DNA of 64,000 bases from Lineus longissimus. Lineage: Eukaryota > Nemertea > Pilidiophora > Heteronemertea > Lineidae. Location of the stretch: the NCBI RefSeq assembly GCF_910592395.1, contig NC_088308.1, forward strand, positions 16,195,501 to 16,259,500, written 5' to 3'. A model generated the notes under the pieces. It was not told where the DNA came from and did not search any database. It saw only the letters and a program-made list of their open reading frames with translations. The position numbers and the translations under genes were made by a program. This document shows positions 63,215-64,000 of the stretch, piece after piece. Position 1 is the first letter of the stretch. Every line of letters starts with the position of its first letter.

Positions 63215-64000
63215 CATAGGTGGCAGCACTGGGGGGAGTGTGTTGAGAAAAAATGATGGAGGACATCTGAGATGCTGTGAGCACATGAAGAAAAGAAACC
63301 TGAATATTATGATGAGAAGATGAATATAGACAGTTTTATTGAATTACAAGAGTTAGAGTTGAGTAATTATACAGTCCTACCCCGACATTAGGTCTCTTAC
63401 CGACCGGATGGTGGAGCAGTGAGGTGACATTTGAGAACTGTAAAAAGTGAGAAACCATGTGCTATCCATGTACATTTTGTACAGAGTTGGCCTGTGCATT
63501 TGGCCTATGCTAGTATGCTGCTCAGTGCAAATGCATATGCATGCTGAAATCATCCAAATGAAGGACTGCTGTTGCAATTTGGATGCCGTTAAGACGACAA
63601 GAGAACATTAATTGTGCTGTCCCTCCATCAACCTTGGATTTTGGAACACCACGTCAGTTCAAATCCGAGTGAGCTTTGAGCACAGGCAGCATGCTGAGGA
63701 AGAGTCAAGTGACATTCAAAGTCCAGTTGTATGTCACATCGATGGTCGCGGATTGTCGAATTCCTGTCGTTGCTGATCCCACCAACGCTTGAGTTTCGTC
63801 GAGTCACCGAGTCGGAGAACACTGTCGAGTTGTCGTGTTCTCAACATCCCAGCATTGTCGAGTAGCTGGTACATCGTCGATGAGCATCATTCGCACATCA
63901 TTTGCCAAATTCGTGGCTGATGTGATCCTACACAAGAGTGTGTTGAGCGTCTAACGAGTCGAGTCAGAGAACACTGTCGAGTAATTGTGTTCTCAAAGCC
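63186..64000. other. AT-rich flank right of the DIRS break; unknown repeat
   Basis: No ORF is supported. The stretch differs from the DIRS body in composition. Near its end it holds two copies of a small inverted repeat (GAGAACAC ... GTGTTCTC at 63815-63842 and 63967-63994) within a direct repeat spaced 152 bp apart. It may be flanking intron DNA, or another element inserted into the recombinase gene. Confidence 0.5.

Overview
The window is animal nuclear DNA. It carries one multi-exon gene with consensus GT-AG introns, one intronless gene nested inside it on the opposite strand, and many transposon remnants. The composition is AT-rich, except for a GC-rich retroelement at the right end. A TRPM channel gene, an ankyrin/Mab-21-type nucleotidyltransferase gene, a DIRS-type retrotransposon and abundant short inverted-repeat elements suggest a marine invertebrate (echinoderm, hemichordate, lancelet or mollusc grade). 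The sequence alone does not settle which.

Layout. Positions 1-29,800 hold no gene I can defend except a possible 31-codon ORF at 25,937. They contain repeats: two copies of a 1.1-1.2 kb family with a (GAC)n tract (1,748-2,876 and 8,183-9,379), fold-back and terminal-inverted-repeat elements, a 46-bp minisatellite (4,645-5,122), a decayed LINE tail (27,140-27,931) and two inverted copies of a TTAA-flanked element. From 29,922 to 57,120 lies the 5' half of a plus-strand TRPM-family cation-channel gene. Fifteen clear exons plus one probable 48-bp exon stay in phase throughout and encode about 988 residues: a basic N-terminal extension, the SLOG/MHR1-2 region, and part of MHR3-4. The membrane channel domain lies beyond the window.

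Inside the 8.3-kb intron between exons 13 and 14, on the minus strand, sits an intact 805-codon ORF (48,062-50,479). It fuses about nine ankyrin repeats to a cGAS/Mab-21-like nucleotidyltransferase domain with all three expected acidic residues and the GS motif. This is the most interesting object here: a candidate cGAS-like receptor (cGLR) with an ankyrin sensor or scaffold module, nested in a gene whose product has a nucleotide-binding SLOG domain.

From about 57,840 to 63,180 is a DIRS1-like tyrosine-recombinase retrotransposon: a gag-like ORF, an RT/RNase H/methyltransferase-like ORF, and a recombinase ORF that stops before its C-terminal catalytic motifs. It appears to have landed in the next TRPM intron, if the gene continues to the right. 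The last 800 bases are AT-rich repeat-like DNA of unknown type.

The dominant repeat family has four long copies. Each is built from three diverged modules of about 290 bp, and each module carries closely spaced AGGTCA half-sites. A minisatellite directly after exon 16 has copied the exon's own 5' splice-site neighbourhood several times.
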